From positions 62,001 through 126,000 of the forward strand of contig NZ_JAGEVL010000005.1 in NCBI RefSeq assembly GCF_017583065.1: 64,000 bases of DNA, given 5' to 3'. The position numbers and the translations under genes are program-made. The notes under the pieces are model-generated. The model did no database searches, was not told the DNA's origin, and saw only the letters and a list, made by a program, of their open reading frames with translations. The stretch is from Staphylococcus shinii. GTDB taxonomy: Bacteria > Bacillota > Bacilli > Staphylococcales > Staphylococcaceae. Below are positions 7,179 to 16,985 of the stretch, piece by piece; the first letter of the stretch is position 1; the number at the start of each line of letters is the position of its first letter.

Positions 7179-8804
7179 CTATTTTTCTGAGTCTCTATTT
7201 TCTGCTCTTTTGGCAATAATATCATCTTCAAATTTATCTTTTTGTGAATCGATATATTCTTTCATTCTATGTTTGTTAGGAGTTAGTGTTAACCCTAGGA
7301 ATTTACGTTCCCTATTAGCGTCCTTATAAAAACTAACCATCATGCAAAGAATAATTACCGAGAATGGTAAAGCTGTCATTATAGCCATATTTTGTAATGC
7401 GTTTAATCCGTTATCTCCACCAGAGAATAGTAAAATAAACGCGATAAGTGCTTGTGCAACACCCCAAATGACTTTAACTATAGCTGAAGGATTTAATGAA
7501 CCAAATGTGGTTTGCATTCCTAAAACAAAAGTTGCTGAGTCGGCTGAGGTAATAAAGAATGTTGCTATCAATAATAAAGTAACAATAGATAATATAAATC
7601 CTAGTGGAACTTCATTAAAGACTCCAAATAAAGCAGTTTCGGGCGGCATATTAAAGATTTGTGGATGGTCTTTAGCCGTTTCAATACCTAAAACGCCAAA
7701 TGCTGCAAACCATACTAAACTTACAAGTACTGGAGCTAACATAACCCCAGAAACAAATTCTCTTATAGAACGACCTTTTGAAACACGCGCAATAAATATA
7801 CCAACGAACGGGCTCCAACTAATCCACCAAGCCAATTGGAAGAAGGTCCATTGTGTCATCCAATCATTTTTTTGTGAGTCTAAAGGCGCTGTATCAAACA
7901 TATTAAATAAAAATGTATTTAAATAGTCGCCTGTGGCACTTGTGAGCATATTTAATATTAAAACTGTTGGGCCAACGATAAAGATAAATAACAAAATAAT
8001 ACCTGCTAACCCTATATTAGCATTACTTAAATATTGGATGCCTCTGCTTAAACCTGACCAAGCACTGGCTAAGAATAAAATTGTTACGATGACAATAATA
8101 ATACCTTGTGTCACAATATTGTTTGGTATGTTAAATAAATAATTAAGTCCACCTGCAATTTGCATAGCACCAAGACCTAATGAAACCGCAACGCCTCCAA
8201 TAGTAGCAAAGACTGAAATAACATCTATAATTATACCAAGTGGTCCTTCTACTTTATCTCCAAATATTGGACGTAAAGTTCTTGAAATCAATGCTGGTTC
8301 ATTCTTTCTAAATTGGAAGTAAGCTAATGCTAAGGCAACAACGCCGTATACACCCCAAGCATGAAATCCCCATTGCATGAATGCACCTCTTAAAGCTTCT
8401 GTATAAGCATGTGCCGTTTTAGGATCTCCTGTAGGTGGAGATGCAAAATGGCTAATCGGTTCAGCTGCTCCCCAGAAAACTAAACCAATTCCCATCCCAG
8501 CACTAAATAACATGGCAAACCATGAAATTGTATTGAACTCTGGTTTATCTCCTGGTTTTCCCAATTTTAGTTTTCCAATGGGACTAAATATCAAGAAAGT
8601 ACAGAAAAATATCATTATAGCGACAATTACCATATAGTACCAACCGAAGTATTCAGTTATCCAACCAGTAATGTTATTACCTATATTGTTGAACTGAGTA
8701 GGAAACAGGGCACCTAAAAGTACTACAGCTGCTGTTATAATAATACTAAAGGTAAAAACTGAAGAAAGTTTTTTTCCATTAAATTTTTGATTTTTATTTT
8801 CCAA
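7179..8804 (-). CDS. BCCT-family glycine betaine transporter (OpuD-like)
   Basis: A 541-residue protein with about 12 membrane spans. The BCCT signature GMGIGLVFWGAAEPISHF is present about 110 residues in and WWISWSPFVGIFIARVSKGR about 330 residues in. The glycine-rich GMGIG segment is typical of sodium-coupled betaine carriers such as BetP/OpuD and differs from the choline carrier in the same window (SDILYWG). It imports osmoprotectants in high salt. I place the start at TTG 8804, 7 bp after GGAGGT; longer frames starting at 8846 lack a ribosome site. The charged C-terminal tail may sense osmotic state, as in BetP (family knowledge). It is monocistronic with its own terminator. Confidence 0.88.
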   Translation of the reverse strand: MENKNQKFNGKKLSSVFTFSIIITAAVVLLGALFPTQFNNIGNNITGWITEYFGWYYMVIVAIMIFFCTFLIFSPIGKLKLGKPGDKPEFNTISWFAMLFSAGMGIGLVFWGAAEPISHFASPPTGDPKTAHAYTEALRGAFMQWGFHAWGVYGVVALALAYFQFRKNEPALISRTLRPIFGDKVEGPLGIIIDVISVFATIGGVAVSLGLGAMQIAGGLNYLFNIPNNIVTQGIIIVIVTILFLASAWSGLSRGIQYLSNANIGLAGIILLFIFIVGPTVLILNMLTSATGDYLNTFLFNMFDTAPLDSQKNDWMTQWTFFQLAWWISWSPFVGIFIARVSKGRSIREFVSGVMLAPVLVSLVWFAAFGVLGIETAKDHPQIFNMPPETALFGVFNEVPLGFILSIVTLLLIATFFITSADSATFVLGMQTTFGSLNPSAIVKVIWGVAQALIAFILLFSGGDNGLNALQNMAIMTALPFSVIILCMMVSFYKDANRERKFLGLTLTPNKHRMKEYIDSQKDKFEDDIIAKRAENRDSEK

Positions 8805-9275
8805 ACTATGTACCTCCCTATGATTGAACATAAAGAAGAATAACAAAGTTTATAAAATAAAACAACAGGCTCAACATTGTTTTAAGAATATTTTAATCAA
8901 ATTTAACGTTATTTATGAACTTTATAATAATAATAAAATTATGATGTTTAAAATTATAATTATCTTGTATTCCCTTATTTATAAGGTTTTTTATTAATGA
9001 GAGGTACTATAAATGAAGTTCATATTTTAAAAACATTTTTTTTGAGCATTTTTATCTGAACCATAGTTGTTTTTATATATTATTAATACAAGCAAAAATT
9101 TTAACTGTTTACTACATCTGCTAATAACAGTGAAAAAACATTAAATAGCTATATTGTATATATATCCTAATATTATAGGTAAAGTTATTTATATTTTTAA
9201 TTGTAAAATACTGTTGAAAAAATTAGAGACTATATTAATATGAGAGTGAACGTTCTCTTTTTAAGGTGGGATATA
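8805..9275. other. divergent promoter region, BCCT gene / tetR
   Basis: 471 bp of very AT-rich DNA. It contains the tetR promoter and palindrome near 9214-9258. I see no further gene, terminator or clear repeat. Confidence 0.6.
9214..9258 (+). promoter_or_regulatory. tetR-MFS promoter with candidate TetR operator
   Basis: TTGAAA (9214-9219), a 16-bp spacer and TAATAT (9236-9241) form the promoter. An imperfect palindrome AGtGAACGTTCtCT (9245-9258) lies at the expected transcription start, the usual place for an autorepressor site. Confidence 0.55.
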
Positions 9276-9818
9276 ATGACAAAATTAACTAGAAAACAAG
9301 AACAATTAATCTGCAGTGCAAATCAACTTTTTGATAAACAAGGTTTTAGTGCAACAGGCATTGACCAAATTATCCAAGCATCAAATGTTGCAACGATGAC
9401 TCTATATAGAAACTATAAGTCTAAAGATGACTTAATTGTCGCCGTTTTAAAATATAGAGAAGATGTGTATATGAATTTCTTAGAAAGCAACAATGATAAA
9501 AGTTTAGAGCATATGATCAAGCAGCACTTAGAATGGTTAAAGAGTAAAAATACAAATGGGTGTTTATTTTTAAAAGCTATGGAAGAATTTAGACATTCAA
9601 ATCAAGAGATTGTAGATATCGTCAGTAATCATAAAATAAAGGTGGCAAAATTAATAGAAGAAAAATTAGAAAGTGAAAATTATCATAACATAAAAGATTT
9701 AGCTAAAAAGTTACTCTTTATATTGGAAGGTAGTACATCAATGATAGAACATATGGATTTTGCGGATGTTAAATCTATTACGATAAGTCTTTCAAAAGGG
9801 GTGCTAAACAATGAATAA
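9276..9818 (+). CDS. TetR/AcrR-family repressor
   Basis: A 180-residue regulator with an N-terminal TetR helix-turn-helix (about residues 8-55: ANQLFDKQGFSATGIDQI followed by NVATMTLYRNYKSKDDLI) and a helical ligand domain carrying NTNGCLFLKAMEEF, typical of the family. The ATG at 9276 follows AAGGTGG; earlier in-frame starts have none. The stop overlaps the start of the MFS gene by 8 bp (ATGAATAA), so the two are translationally coupled. The likely job is repression of its own operon until the substrate of the MFS pump binds. The ligand is unknown. Confidence 0.85.
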   Translation: MTKLTRKQEQLICSANQLFDKQGFSATGIDQIIQASNVATMTLYRNYKSKDDLIVAVLKYREDVYMNFLESNNDKSLEHMIKQHLEWLKSKNTNGCLFLKAMEEFRHSNQEIVDIVSNHKIKVAKLIEEKLESENYHNIKDLAKKLLFILEGSTSMIEHMDFADVKSITISLSKGVLNNE

Positions 9819-10941
9819 TAAAATAATTATTTCTGGGACTTTAATGATTGCCGTTACTTACGGTTTAGCAAGGTTCGCTTTCGGCTTATTATTACCTAAT
9901 ATTTCAAGTGACCTCAAATTAGGCAGTGGTACTATGGGTATGATAAGTTCCGCAACTTATATTGCTTACTGTCTAGCTATTGCGATTTCTACTTACTATT
10001 CAAACCAAAAAGACCCAAAGTTGTTTGTTAGTTTAGCTGGTTTAACTTCTATTTTAGGTATTTTTATCATCTCGGTGTCTCATGAAGCAGTTTTATTATT
10101 CTTAGGTGTTTTTATTGCTGGTATGAGTACAGGATTTGGTTCACCAGCTTACGGTGAGGTTGTTCAAAATAATTTGAATAAAAGCACGCAAAACAAAGCT
10201 AATACATGGATAAATGCTGGTACTGGTTTTGGTATCGTAATCTCTGGACCTATCGCGTATATATTGTCTGATAATTGGAGAATTGTTTATTTAATGTTTG
10301 GCATTATAGCAATTATCGTTTTATTAATAAATTATCTTTATATACCTAAACATACTTCTGCTATAAAAAAATTCAAAATCCAAACACAGCCATACAGTTT
10401 GAAACCATTACTACAAAAAAGCATGTCTATAAACATTGCTTCTTTGATTTTAGGTTGTTCATCTGCTATTTATTGGACTTTTTCTAAAGATTATATTGCA
10501 ACAGTACCTTCTAATTCAGACTTCATTACATCTTCTTTTTGGATATTAGTTGGAGTATCGGGTATCATCGGAGGATTTTCAGGTGGTTTAATTTCCAAAT
10601 TTTCAATTAAAACTTTATATATTATTGTAGTATTAATGATGGCAACCTCTATTTTATCTTTAAATATTGATAACGCTAATTTATTTATTATATTTTTATC
10701 CGCGCTATTTTTCGGCAGTTCTTATGTGTTTTTAACAGGAATTTTAATGATATGGGGTATTAAAATTTTTGAAAAAGCACCCTCTTTAGGTATAGGAGTT
10801 CCATTTTTCACACTAGCTTTTGGGCAAATCATAGGCGCCATGGTTTCAGGAAATGTGATTCAAATTTCTTCTTATGAGTTGGCCTTTGCTGTATTTGGAT
10901 TTTTCTCTTTAATTTCCATTATGTTTATCCCAAAAGTTTGA
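9811..10941 (+). CDS. MFS transporter, YbfB/YjiJ-like
   Basis: A 376-residue, 12-span transporter. It opens with an N-terminal span containing YGLARFAFGLLLPNISSDL, which is characteristic of the YbfB/YjiJ branch of the major facilitator superfamily. The start overlaps the tetR stop and is served by AAAGGGGTG inside tetR. A strong terminator follows at 11053. Pairing with a TetR repressor suggests efflux of a small toxic compound, but neither direction nor substrate can be read from the sequence. Confidence 0.82.
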   Translation: MNNKIIISGTLMIAVTYGLARFAFGLLLPNISSDLKLGSGTMGMISSATYIAYCLAIAISTYYSNQKDPKLFVSLAGLTSILGIFIISVSHEAVLLFLGVFIAGMSTGFGSPAYGEVVQNNLNKSTQNKANTWINAGTGFGIVISGPIAYILSDNWRIVYLMFGIIAIIVLLINYLYIPKHTSAIKKFKIQTQPYSLKPLLQKSMSINIASLILGCSSAIYWTFSKDYIATVPSNSDFITSSFWILVGVSGIIGGFSGGLISKFSIKTLYIIVVLMMATSILSLNIDNANLFIIFLSALFFGSSYVFLTGILMIWGIKIFEKAPSLGIGVPFFTLAFGQIIGAMVSGNVIQISSYELAFAVFGFFSLISIMFIPKV

Positions 10942-11052
10942 GATTATAGGGGAAATGGACAAAGTGCTAATAAAATTAGGTTATTTATTATTATTCATAG
11001 GTATAGAAAATTGTGAGGAAAGCACTAGAATACAAATTTCATTTTCAAAGTT

Positions 11053-11086
11053 AAGGACGAATCCATATAAAGGTGGATTCGTCCTT
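11053..11086 (+). terminator. terminator of the tetR-MFS operon
   Basis: AAGGACGAATCCA (11053-11065) pairs perfectly with TGGATTCGTCCTT (11074-11086) with an 8-nt loop, followed by TTTAT. Confidence 0.9.
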
Positions 11087-11495
11087 TTTATATTTAAAAC
11101 ATTATGATTTTGAAGATGAATAATTTTTTGTATGTATTGGGACTGTGAGTTTGCATTACGACTATTTCAATGAAATCAATATATATAAAGTTTGTATTTT
11201 TGTGTAAAAAAATAAAATGTTTTCATAGTAATTTAATCAGTACCATTAAATTTGCAATATTCCTTATGGATAAAAATTATAGAATGATTACATTACGCTA
11301 CCACTCTAGTTACCGTATTTAAAATGTATTTAAGAAACTATATAAATACGATAATTATAATAGTAAAGGCATTATGAAAATGGGGATTGCAATCAAGTGT
11401 TTTATTTAAAGTTTAAGCTAAGAGATATCTTAAACTAAAAAAGTAGAAAATTATACTAAGTCATGCTTGATTTATACTATTTAAAAGATAAAAAT

Positions 11496-11591
11496 TATGT
11501 CAAATAACGAAAAAAATAATGAATTTTTATATTTTAGTTGTTATTTTTCGTTTAATATGACATACTCAATAGCAATTAGTATATCATATTA
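11496..11591 (+). promoter_or_regulatory. nested inverted repeats in the ppdK control region
   Basis: TATGTCA (11496-11502) plus AACGAAAAA (from 11506) is mirrored by TTTTTCGTT and TGACATA (11544-11564). The right arm is reused in a second repeat: TAATATGACATACT (11553-11566) against AGTATATCATATTA (11578-11591), one mismatch, 11-nt spacer. The second repeat ends 20 bp before the ATG, so it could act as operator or as an mRNA hairpin. The regulator is unknown. Confidence 0.45.
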
Positions 11592-11611
11592 ACTATTTGA
11601 GGTGATTCAGT

Positions 11612-14245
11612 ATGACAAAATATATTTATGCATTTGATGAAGGACAAAAGTCTATGAAAGATTTACTGGGAGGCAAGGGTGCTAATTTGGCAGAGATGAA
11701 GCGCTTAGGTTTACCGGTACCTGATGGTTTTACGTTAACAACAGAAGCTTGTATAAAATATTTAGAGCATGGATCTAAGCTTTCTGATGCGCTCATGGAG
11801 CAATTAAATACACAATTAACTGCTTTTTATGAACGTACACAAAAATCATTTTCTTCGGACTCATCTTTATTGTTAGTTTCAGTACGAAGCGGAGCCAAAA
11901 TATCTATGCCAGGGATGATGGACACAATTTTAAATTTAGGTTTAAACGATGACAATGTTAAAAAGTTAGCTGAAAAGACTGAAGACGCTCGTTTTGCTTA
12001 TGATTGTTATCGCCGTCTATTACAAATGTTTGGCGAAGTCGTATACGGTATTCCTATGGCATCATTTGATACATATTTCAATCAATATAAAGAAAAGCAT
12101 GGTTATCAAAATGATGCAGATATTCCAGCTGAAGGGCTACAAGAAATTTGCGAACATTTTAAAGAAGTATATGTTGAAGAAGTTTATAAGCCATTTCCAC
12201 AAGTACCCATTGACCAATTAACTGAAGCTATTGAAGCAGTGTTTAAATCATGGGACAACGACCGTGCCCGTGTATATCGTGAATTAAATGAAATACCACA
12301 TGATATCGGTACTGCTGTAAATATTCAAGAAATGGTATTTGGTAACAGCGGGGAACGCAGTGGTACGGGAGTTGCTTTTACACGCAATCCAGTTACAGGA
12401 GAGTCTAAACTATTTGGAGAGTATTTATTAAATGCGCAAGGTGAAGACGTAGTGGCAGGTATCCGTACTCCTAAAGATATTGATTCATTGAGAGAGCAAA
12501 TGCCACATGTACATCAACAATTTGTGGATGTTTCCAAACGTCTTGAAGCGCATTATAAAGACATGCAAGATATTGAATTTACAATTGAAAATGGACAATT
12601 ATATTTACTGCAAACGAGAAATGGTAAGCGTACTGCTAATGCGGCCATACATATAGCAGTTGATTTATTTGAGGAGGGCGTTATAACTAAAGAAGAAGCA
12701 GTGATGAATGTTGAAGTAAAATCTATTGATCAGTTATTGCATCCTAATTTTGATGAGCAATCACTTAAACAAGCAACTACAATTTCTAAAATTGGATTGC
12801 CAGCAAGTCCGGGAGCAGCAAGTGGTAAGATTGTATTTTCGGCAGAAAGTGCGAAAGAACAAGCAGAAAAGGGCAATAAAGTTATTTTAATGAGACCAGA
12901 AACTTCTCCAGAAGATATTGAAGGGATGATTGCAAGTGAAGCAATCGTTACAACGCATGGTGGTATGACTTCCCATGCAGCCGTTGTAGCACGTGGTATG
13001 GGTAAATGTTGCGTTACAGGATGTTCTGATATCGAAATTAATGTCATAGATAAAGTAGTTAATTATTCAGGAGGTACGTTGTACGAAGGAGATGTTATTT
13101 CCGTAGATGGCGCTAAAGGCGATATTTATTATGGTGAAGTGTCGACGATGAAAGCAGAGCGCAGTAAAGCGTTTGAACAGTTTATGTCATGGTCAGAAGA
13201 TGTAGCGAGATTACAGGTTAGAATGAATGCGGAAACGCCTCAAGATATTCAAACTGGTTATCAGTTTAATTCTAAGGGAATAGGTCTCGTTCGCACAGAG
13301 CACATGTTCTTCGGCCCTGAACGTTTGGTTGAAATGCGTCGCTTTATCTTATCAGATACTCAAGATAAACGTATTGCTGCTTTAAATAAAATTCAGCAAT
13401 ATCAAATGACTGATTTTGAAGAAATATTAAAGTTATCTGGTCAAAGACCAACGATTATTAGGTTGTTAGATCCACCACTTCACGAATTTTTACCAAGTTC
13501 GATGGAAGAAAAAAACAATGTAGCTCAACAGTTGAATGTGTCTGTAAGAGAATTGGAACAATACATTGAGAGTTTAGACGAAGTAAATCCAATGTTGGGG
13601 CATAGAGGTTGTCGCCTTGCTATTACGTATCCAGAATTGTATGTTATGCAAGTTGAAGCTATAGTGAAAAGTGCGTTATGTCTGAAAGAACAAGGTATTG
13701 AGTGTCAACCAGAAATCATGATTCCTTTAGTTTCTACAGTGGCTGAGTTTACAATTTTAAGAGCTAAAATTGTTGAAAAGATAGAACAATTGCAACAAGA
13801 GGCTGGAGAAACAATTCAATACTTAATTGGAACAATGATTGAAACACCAAGGGCTTGCCTAATCGCCGGTGAATTAGCGAAGGTATGCGATTTCTTTAGC
13901 TTTGGTACTAATGATTTAACGCAATTAACTTTTGGGTTCTCTAGAGATGATGCTGGTAAATTTATTGGTTCATATTCAGAACAAGGTGTTTTAGCAAATG
14001 ACCCATTCCAAACATTAGATCAGGATGGTGTTGGTCAACTTGTCAAAATGGCTACACAACAAGCTAAATCTGTTAACCCGACTATTAAAATAGGTGTCTG
14101 TGGCGAATTAGGTGGCGACGATAAATCTATCCATTACTTTAATCAAATAGATATTGACTATGTTTCATGTTCACCATTTAGAGTTCCTGGAGCCTTGTTA
14201 TCGACTGCGCAAAGTGAGGTTAAAGGTGGTCGATTACGTGTTTAA
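11612..14245 (+). CDS. ppdK: pyruvate, phosphate dikinase
   Basis: An 877-residue PPDK of usual length that interconverts pyruvate + ATP + phosphate with phosphoenolpyruvate + AMP + pyrophosphate. The domain order is N-terminal ATP grasp, a central swivelling phosphohistidine domain and a C-terminal PEP/pyruvate barrel. The phosphohistidine is H455 in GGMTSHAAVVARGMG, with the regulatory threonine T453 two residues before it. The barrel shows GLVRTEHMFF, GTMIETPRACL and GVCGELGGDD with C830. The ATG follows GAGGTGATT. It overlaps ppsR by 8 bp, so enzyme and regulator are made together. In a glycolytic staphylococcus it probably supports gluconeogenesis from pyruvate, lactate or amino acids. 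Transcription is likely governed by the inverted repeats just upstream. Confidence 0.97.
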   Translation: MTKYIYAFDEGQKSMKDLLGGKGANLAEMKRLGLPVPDGFTLTTEACIKYLEHGSKLSDALMEQLNTQLTAFYERTQKSFSSDSSLLLVSVRSGAKISMPGMMDTILNLGLNDDNVKKLAEKTEDARFAYDCYRRLLQMFGEVVYGIPMASFDTYFNQYKEKHGYQNDADIPAEGLQEICEHFKEVYVEEVYKPFPQVPIDQLTEAIEAVFKSWDNDRARVYRELNEIPHDIGTAVNIQEMVFGNSGERSGTGVAFTRNPVTGESKLFGEYLLNAQGEDVVAGIRTPKDIDSLREQMPHVHQQFVDVSKRLEAHYKDMQDIEFTIENGQLYLLQTRNGKRTANAAIHIAVDLFEEGVITKEEAVMNVEVKSIDQLLHPNFDEQSLKQATTISKIGLPASPGAASGKIVFSAESAKEQAEKGNKVILMRPETSPEDIEGMIASEAIVTTHGGMTSHAAVVARGMGKCCVTGCSDIEINVIDKVVNYSGGTLYEGDVISVDGAKGDIYYGEVSTMKAERSKAFEQFMSWSEDVARLQVRMNAETPQDIQTGYQFNSKGIGLVRTEHMFFGPERLVEMRRFILSDTQDKRIAALNKIQQYQMTDFEEILKLSGQRPTIIRLLDPPLHEFLPSSMEEKNNVAQQLNVSVRELEQYIESLDEVNPMLGHRGCRLAITYPELYVMQVEAIVKSALCLKEQGIECQPEIMIPLVSTVAEFTILRAKIVEKIEQLQQEAGETIQYLIGTMIETPRACLIAGELAKVCDFFSFGTNDLTQLTFGFSRDDAGKFIGSYSEQGVLANDPFQTLDQDGVGQLVKMATQQAKSVNPTIKIGVCGELGGDDKSIHYFNQIDIDYVSCSPFRVPGALLSTAQSEVKGGRLRV

Positions 14246-15053
14246 TGATTCGATAGAACCACAACTCAGATTATATGTTATTTCAGATTCCATAGGAGAA
14301 ACAGCGCAACGGATGGTACATGCAACGTTAACTCAATTTCCTGATGTATCACAAATTGAAATAAAAAAGTTTCCTTTTATAAAAAATGAAGAAGAGCTCA
14401 TTAATATATTAAAAAGTGCTAAAGCACGCGCAGCAGTTGTGATAACAACATTAGTGAACCCTGAGTTTAATATTGTTGGTCAGCAATTTGCAAAAGAAGC
14501 GGGTATCCCATATGTTGATTACATGTCTGACTTAATTGGTATTATTCAGCAACGCACAAATTGTTCGCCTATTTTAGAAAGCGGAGCCTTACGTAAATTA
14601 GATGAAAATTATTTTAGAAGAATAGAAGCTATGGAATATTCTGTTAAATATGATGATGGTAAACATTTTACTAACATTGGAGAAGCCGATGCGCTTATTG
14701 TTGGTGTTTCAAGAACATCTAAGACACCCCTTAGTATGTATTTAGCGAATAAAGGTTACAAAATTGCAAATATACCGTTGGTGCCAGAAGTAGATATACC
14801 TGATGAAGTTTTTAGGCATAAGGAGTTAAAAGTATTTGGTTTAACTGCAAGCCCTAATTATATTTTAAACATACGTAATGAACGTGTGAAAGTGTTGGGG
14901 CTACACGGTCCAACAAACTATAACAGTATTGAAAGAATCAGAGAAGAATTAATATATGCTGAAAAGATTTTTGAAAAATTAAACGCAACAGTCATTAATA
15001 CAGAATACAAATCTATTGAAGAATCAGCCTTTTATATAGAAAAGTTTTTATGA
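14238..15053 (+). CDS. ppsR: PPDK regulatory kinase/phosphorylase
   Basis: A 271-residue DUF299 protein, the length typical of the family. It both inactivates PPDK by ADP-dependent phosphorylation of the threonine next to the catalytic histidine and reactivates it by phosphorolysis. It opens with LRLYVISDSIGETAQ and carries the P-loop GVSRTSKTPLS in the middle. I chose GTG 14238 because AAAGGTGG sits 8 bp upstream and the resulting length fits. Earlier in-frame starts lie deep inside ppdK. The GTGTTTAA overlap with the ppdK stop indicates translational coupling. Its target threonine is visible as T453 of the neighbouring enzyme. Confidence 0.93.
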   Translation: MFNDSIEPQLRLYVISDSIGETAQRMVHATLTQFPDVSQIEIKKFPFIKNEEELINILKSAKARAAVVITTLVNPEFNIVGQQFAKEAGIPYVDYMSDLIGIIQQRTNCSPILESGALRKLDENYFRRIEAMEYSVKYDDGKHFTNIGEADALIVGVSRTSKTPLSMYLANKGYKIANIPLVPEVDIPDEVFRHKELKVFGLTASPNYILNIRNERVKVLGLHGPTNYNSIERIREELIYAEKIFEKLNATVINTEYKSIEESAFYIEKFL

Positions 15054-15523
15054 TTTGATGTTATTACTATTTAGAGAATAGTAAAAGAAAATATTAAATC
15101 TAAAAACTAAAAATGGGACTGGGTATAAACTTCATTATCAAAAAATGACTAATCCACATGATATTGGATTAGTCATTTTTATATTTAAAGGGCGTTGCCA
15201 AAACAATTTCTACCGGTTGCTTAGAAAAAATTCAAACACTTCGTTACGGCTTTAATAGAGAAGAGATTGTTACACTAAATAATTGTCTAAATACTTTGTA
15301 ACAGTATAATTATTTGAATGAATTACATTATTTTTACTAATTATAATTAAATTTTTTAAGAGGAATAGATACATTAAAGATTAATTTTGTTTTGAACTAT
15401 AAGCTAATCTTATGTATATAAATAATAAATTAAATTTATACTTATAGTTATAATTATGGTAATTTAAGCTATAGTTAGGTGGGAGGAAGAGCACTGTTAA
15501 ATACGCTATAGTGAGGGTTGTTT
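15054..15523. other. intergenic region between ppsR and the AEC gene
   Basis: 470 bp. After the terminator at 15141-15180 an in-frame stretch near 15190-15300 reads like protein (TGCLEKIQTLRYGFNREE) but has no start or ribosome site. The last part holds two copies of GCTATAGT before the AEC gene. Otherwise AT-rich and featureless. Confidence 0.5.
15141..15180 (+). terminator. terminator of ppdK-ppsR
   Basis: AAAAATGACTAATCC (15141-15155) pairs exactly with GGATTAGTCATTTTT (15166-15180). The symmetric A and T runs allow use in both directions. It is preceded by a TGGGACTGGGT variant of the recurrent intergenic element. Confidence 0.88.
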
Positions 15524-16441
15524 ATGTTTATATTTATTATCTTAGAAGTTATATTACCCATTTTACTATTAATAGTTATTGGGGCATTTTTGCAAAGAAA
15601 ATTTGACTTTAAATTACAAAATTTTTCTACGTTAATTACATATTGCCTAATGCCTGCTGCTGTCTTTATAAACATTTATCATATTAAGATTGAATTTCAA
15701 GTATTTTCGCAAATTATATATTATGTAGTGATTTACAGTATTAGTTTAATATGCATAAGTCACATTATTGCAAAATTATTAAAATTAGAGGATGGCGAAG
15801 GAGCAGCTTTAAAAAATAGTATATCTTTAATGAACTCTGGAAACTATGGATTACCTGTCAGCCAATTTATATTCAGCCAAAACCCATTGGGTGTTTCTGT
15901 ACAAATTTTGATTTTAGTATTTCAAAATTTATTAACTTATTCATATGGTATGTATAATTTGTTATCAGCCACAAGTTCTATCAAAGATATCGTTACTTTT
16001 TTTCTAAAACTACCTGTGTTTCACGCACTTTTACTAGGTGTTTTTTTCCAAGTATTTGAAATTAAATTACCACAATTTGCGCTAATACCAATTGAGCAGC
16101 TTTCAGATGGCTTTGGTTCCATAGCGTTACTTTTACTGGGTGCTCAATTATCAAAAATTAAATTTAAATTTTTCCATCGTGTTATTACGATTTCGTTAAT
16201 AGGCAGATTACTAGTAGGCCCAATGGTTTCTCTAGCTGTTATCTATATACTTAATATTGATGGCATTATTGCACAATCACTATTAATTGCGAGTTCATTT
16301 CCAACTTCTAGAAATGCATCGACAATTGCCATGGAATATCAAGTGGAACCAGAACTTCACGCGCAAATCGTCCTTTTTTCTACATTATTTAGTATGTTAA
16401 CAGTTACTGGTGTGATTTATTTGTCTTATGTTTTATTTTAA
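15524..16441 (+). CDS. AEC-family transporter (auxin efflux carrier / malate permease type)
   Basis: A 305-residue membrane protein with about ten spans and the AEC (PF03547-like) layout. It opens ILEVILPILLLIVIGAFLQR, has the mid-protein NSGNYGLPVSQFIF and the closing IASSFPTSRNASTIAMEY, which are conserved landmarks of the family. Bacterial AEC proteins carry organic acids such as malate or malonate, or have unknown cargo. The ATG at 15524 follows GAGGG by 6 bp; the TTG at 15518 is too close. It is monocistronic and faces the leftward XRE operon tail to tail. Confidence 0.83.
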   Translation: MFIFIILEVILPILLLIVIGAFLQRKFDFKLQNFSTLITYCLMPAAVFINIYHIKIEFQVFSQIIYYVVIYSISLICISHIIAKLLKLEDGEGAALKNSISLMNSGNYGLPVSQFIFSQNPLGVSVQILILVFQNLLTYSYGMYNLLSATSSIKDIVTFFLKLPVFHALLLGVFFQVFEIKLPQFALIPIEQLSDGFGSIALLLLGAQLSKIKFKFFHRVITISLIGRLLVGPMVSLAVIYILNIDGIIAQSLLIASSFPTSRNASTIAMEYQVEPELHAQIVLFSTLFSMLTVTGVIYLSYVLF

Positions 16442-16466
16442 ATAAATCATAAGACAATTCATATTA

Positions 16467-16985
16467 TTAATCATTATCTTTGTATGCTTTAATGAGTTTA
16501 ATTCTAGCAAAACCATAAATGACAAAACCCGTTATAATAGCAATGATTAAATTAACAAATAGATTTTTCAAGATATCTGAACTTTGTGGTAAATCAGAAC
16601 CTGAAATGAGTGGTATCCAATAATTATTTAGGTTGAATACTACAAACATTATAGTTGCGAATAATATGCTACTTTTATGTAATTTTTTTAATTGCATCTT
16701 ATATTGTGCCTCAGTATATACTTCTAAAGTATCTACTTTTTTCTTACGAAGTGAAGCGATTAATATGATTGAATAGATTAAGATTAATATGAAAGTTAAT
16801 GTACCTAATATAGGTAGGCGATTTAGATAGCTAGTTATAAAAAAATCTGACGCACTGATGATGAGTCCACCATAAAAAATCCATGGAGAGAACCTAGCAT
16901 AATCATGTAATAGTTGTTGACGTTCATATTCGTCTGTAAATCTAAAATTAGGAATTAAACGTAGAATTTTGTCATTATTCATCAT
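16467..16985 (-). CDS. hypothetical four-span membrane protein (second of a related pair)
   Basis: A 172-residue protein with a short cytoplasmic start, two hydrophobic spans, a charged middle section (RKKKVDTLEV through MQLKKLHKS) and two further spans. It is last in a three-gene leftward operon and overlaps the preceding gene by 11 bp; the ATG follows AAAGGGG. Its layout mirrors the preceding 174-residue protein: both have DEY plus a basic/polar helix before span 1, and DxLEV/DPLEI before span 3, so they look like diverged duplicates. I do not recognise a confirmed function; resemblance to the DUF3278/DUF3169-type proteins that follow small XRE regulators is possible. It may be regulated by the XRE protein. 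Confidence 0.65.
   Translation of the reverse strand: MMNNDKILRLIPNFRFTDEYERQQLLHDYARFSPWIFYGGLIISASDFFITSYLNRLPILGTLTFILILIYSIILIASLRKKKVDTLEVYTEAQYKMQLKKLHKSSILFATIMFVVFNLNNYWIPLISGSDLPQSSDILKNLFVNLIIAIITGFVIYGFARIKLIKAYKDND

Larger units (their letters stand above)
10942..11611. other. intergenic region upstream of ppdK
   Basis: 670 bp with the MFS terminator at 11053-11086 and, close to ppdK, two overlapping inverted-repeat systems (11496-11564 and 11553-11591). A short frame starting ATGGACAAAGTG near 10955 runs through the terminator and is not taken as a gene. Confidence 0.6.

Noticed and set aside
7342..7926. 194-codon antisense frame opposite the BCCT gene
   Set aside because: A shadow of the membrane protein's codon pattern on the other strand; no motif or translation signal.
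10955..11106. Short frame starting ATGGACAAAGTG downstream of the MFS gene
   Set aside because: The ribosome site is only 2 bp from the ATG and the frame runs straight through the strong terminator at 11053-11086.
15190..15302. Protein-like frame ending RYGFNREEIVTLNNCLNTL
   Set aside because: No start codon or ribosome site and no recognised family; at most a gene fragment. Left as a note in the region description.
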